Shown here: positions 62,489-64,000 of the stretch, one piece after another
Layout of the letters: each line of letters starts with the position of its first letter
Numbering within the stretch: the stretch's first letter is position 1
Source of the DNA: Limonium bicolor
Taxonomy: Eukaryota > Streptophyta > Magnoliopsida > Caryophyllales > Plumbaginaceae
Direction: 5' to 3'
Length of the DNA stretch: 64,000 nt
NCBI GenBank assembly: GCA_023374045.1
Contig: CM041777.1
Coordinates: 103,370,046 to 103,434,045, forward strand
Position numbers and translations under genes: made by a program
Notes under the pieces: model-generated
Told to the model about the DNA's origin: nothing
Database searches by the model: none
Seen by the model: the letters and a program-made list of their open reading frames with translations, nothing else

Positions 62489-63730
62489 GTATGGTTTTCT
62501 TGCAACCTGTGTCCTACCGCGTTACACCGGCTTGTATGCCAACTTGTTTTTCTGTGTATTTGCCACCTTGAAAAATAAAGCATGAAATGAGTTTACAGTA
62601 ATTCATTAATGTGGCGTAAATAATTCCGATACCGTTTAACCTCAATTATGTGTTAAACCGTAGCTAACCGACTCTAGGATCACATAAGAGATCGGTATTC
62701 GGATTAAACGTCCCAACCCATGGGAACGTTCTAACCACGGCTATCAGTGTGTTAATTGTATAATGTGGTTGTGTGTGATGTGTGTTACCCTTGTAGCATG
62801 TTGTTTTCTAACGATGTTGTTGTTCATATATGTCGGATGGTATGATACCTCCTTGTGTGTGATTAACCAAGTTGTAACACCAAATGGTGCCATGTTGTGA
62901 TAAGTTCCATAAAGGAACTTCTAACTAATACGTATATATTATGGGGGTGAGGAATCTGGTTGTTCCGGTCACGCGTGTTGTTTGGGAGTTGATGTCTATA
63001 ATTGAATTAACTCCCACTCTGTTATGTTATGGTTGTTTTTCCTTCTTGGATTACAACCACCCATGATCTTAACCAAGGCTCACCTACCTGACTTTTGTTT
63101 GGGCTAGGGGGAATCATGTGTAAAGGTTGTTTGGGAGTTGATGCCTATATTCGCTTCGACTTCCACTCTGTTATTGGTTGTTTTTCCTTCCTGGATTTCA
63201 ATCACCCACAAGCCTAAGATCAATGGCTTTCCTACTCGATTGTTGTTCGGGCTAGGGGGATTATGTATAAGAAGTGATTGGGTCACTATATCCGACACTT
63301 CTAAATAAGATGTGGTGTATGGGGTGTTCGGTTCTATATAAAGACCGACACCTCTAAATAAAAATAATGGTGAGATGGTGTGATCGGTTCTATACTAAGG
63401 CCGACACATTTAACTATGTAATCTTGTAACGAGCTTAACATGAGACTGAAATTGTTCTCTAGGCTCACTAGGTTGGCTAACTAATGCTTGGTTCATTTCC
63501 CTCAAAGGAATCATTCCTGATGTGTTATGTGTATTGTTGTCGCTATGTTTGTGTGTGTTGTATGAATGTGAATGTGTTATGTGTTTATAGTTCTCCCTTG
63601 CACGCTTAAAATAAAATAACCTGCATGCTCACTCGACAATTAGTTGTGCGTGGCCCGGTAGCATGCGGGCTGCTCGATTACCATACCAGCAAAGGAGCTG
63701 ACCCCCTTTGGGGGGCCCCATACTTTTCAG
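62489..63730 (+). other. Candidate LTR intron (right-hand LTR)
   Basis: Donor AAG|GTATGGTTTTC and acceptor ATACTTTTCAG|GTACAATGG, with a GACCCCCTTTGGGGGG hairpin just before the pyrimidine tract. Confidence 0.4.
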
Positions 63731-63948
63731 GTACAATGGAGCTGGCAGCCATTCGAGAGTAGGACGGGGTAACTATTTATGTATGGGTGGTTATTTAGTT
63801 TAGCGTGACATAGGTAATGGAATGTATTAGACTCGGTACAGTTGTAATGTAAATGTATGTATTTCAGTTCAGAAACGGTTGGTAATGCAAAGTGTAGTGC
63901 TCGGTAATCTTGTCCATCAGCCCGGTTCACTATGTATGTATTAGCCTT

Positions 63949-63970
63949 GTTAGCCACGTGGGTGGCTAAC
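63949..63970 (+). other. Perfect 9-bp-stem LTR hairpin with CACGTGG core
   Basis: GTTAGCCAC-GTGG-GTGGCTAAC, followed by GGCATGTAACACC. Related hairpins lie at 39101-39122 and 44540-44561 and, on the minus strand, near 6326-6349 and 27113-27135. Confidence 0.7.
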
Positions 63971-64000
63971 GGCATGTAACACCCATGGATAAGTTAAGTG

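Larger units (their letters stand above)
59773..64000 (+). repeat. LTR of a further chromovirus-like element, right end outside the window
   Basis: It starts TGAAATACCCCAAACC at 59773 and runs past the window edge, so it exceeds 4.2 kb. It shows the same landmarks as the other LTRs: a candidate intron at 62489-63730 and a terminal-zone hairpin at 63949-63970. It has no coding frame; small frames such as 60410-60727 look like chance. Confidence 0.75.

Overview
The window looks like repeat-packed intergenic DNA from a plant nuclear genome, probably a dicot with many LTR retrotransposons. I cannot name the species. I see no intact host gene, no rRNA gene and no functional tRNA gene. Almost every base can be assigned to a layer of nested transposable elements, located by TG...CA ends, primer binding sites (PBS), polypurine tracts (PPT), target-site duplications (TSD) and protein motifs.

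Layout. 1-5698: 5' LTR, tRNA-Arg-type PBS, leader and small gag of a Tat/Ogre-like Ty3 element on the minus strand. It is inserted in the pol gene of an older chromovirus, whose 3' pol end is at 5701-6108. 6225-33173: a minus-strand Ty3-type element with ~6.2 kb LTRs at both ends, inserted just downstream of that pol end with a GCAT duplication. It is split in turn by a complete 9.8 kb CACTA DNA transposon (14883-24674, TSD ATC) carrying a transposase and a second multi-exon gene ending in a Ulp1-type protease. 33174-34020: the host chromovirus resumes, with a probable solo copia LTR, and ends in a PPT. 34021-39226: a 5.2 kb LTR with internal sequence on both sides, followed by a PBS and a truncated gag. 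39880-42502: a lone minus-strand LTR. About 42530-59772: a Tekay/Del-like chromovirus with decayed gag and pol, and an AlkB-type 2-oxoglutarate/Fe(II) dioxygenase domain lying between the gag zinc knuckles and the protease. A young non-autonomous element (50927-57417) is nested near its 3' end. 59773-64000: start of another >4.2 kb LTR.

Most notable: (1) the AlkB domain captured into a retrotransposon polyprotein region; (2) a candidate ~0.9-1.2 kb intron in the 3' half of six different LTR families, with matching donor and CAG|GT acceptor; (3) two polypurine tracts a few hundred bases apart in three chromoviruses; (4) covarying hairpins at the PBS and near the LTR 3' end; (5) a ~215-nt fold-back, resembling a small-RNA precursor, upstream of the CACTA transposase.

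All calls come from reading the sequence. No alignment or database search was run, so boundaries in decayed parts are approximate.
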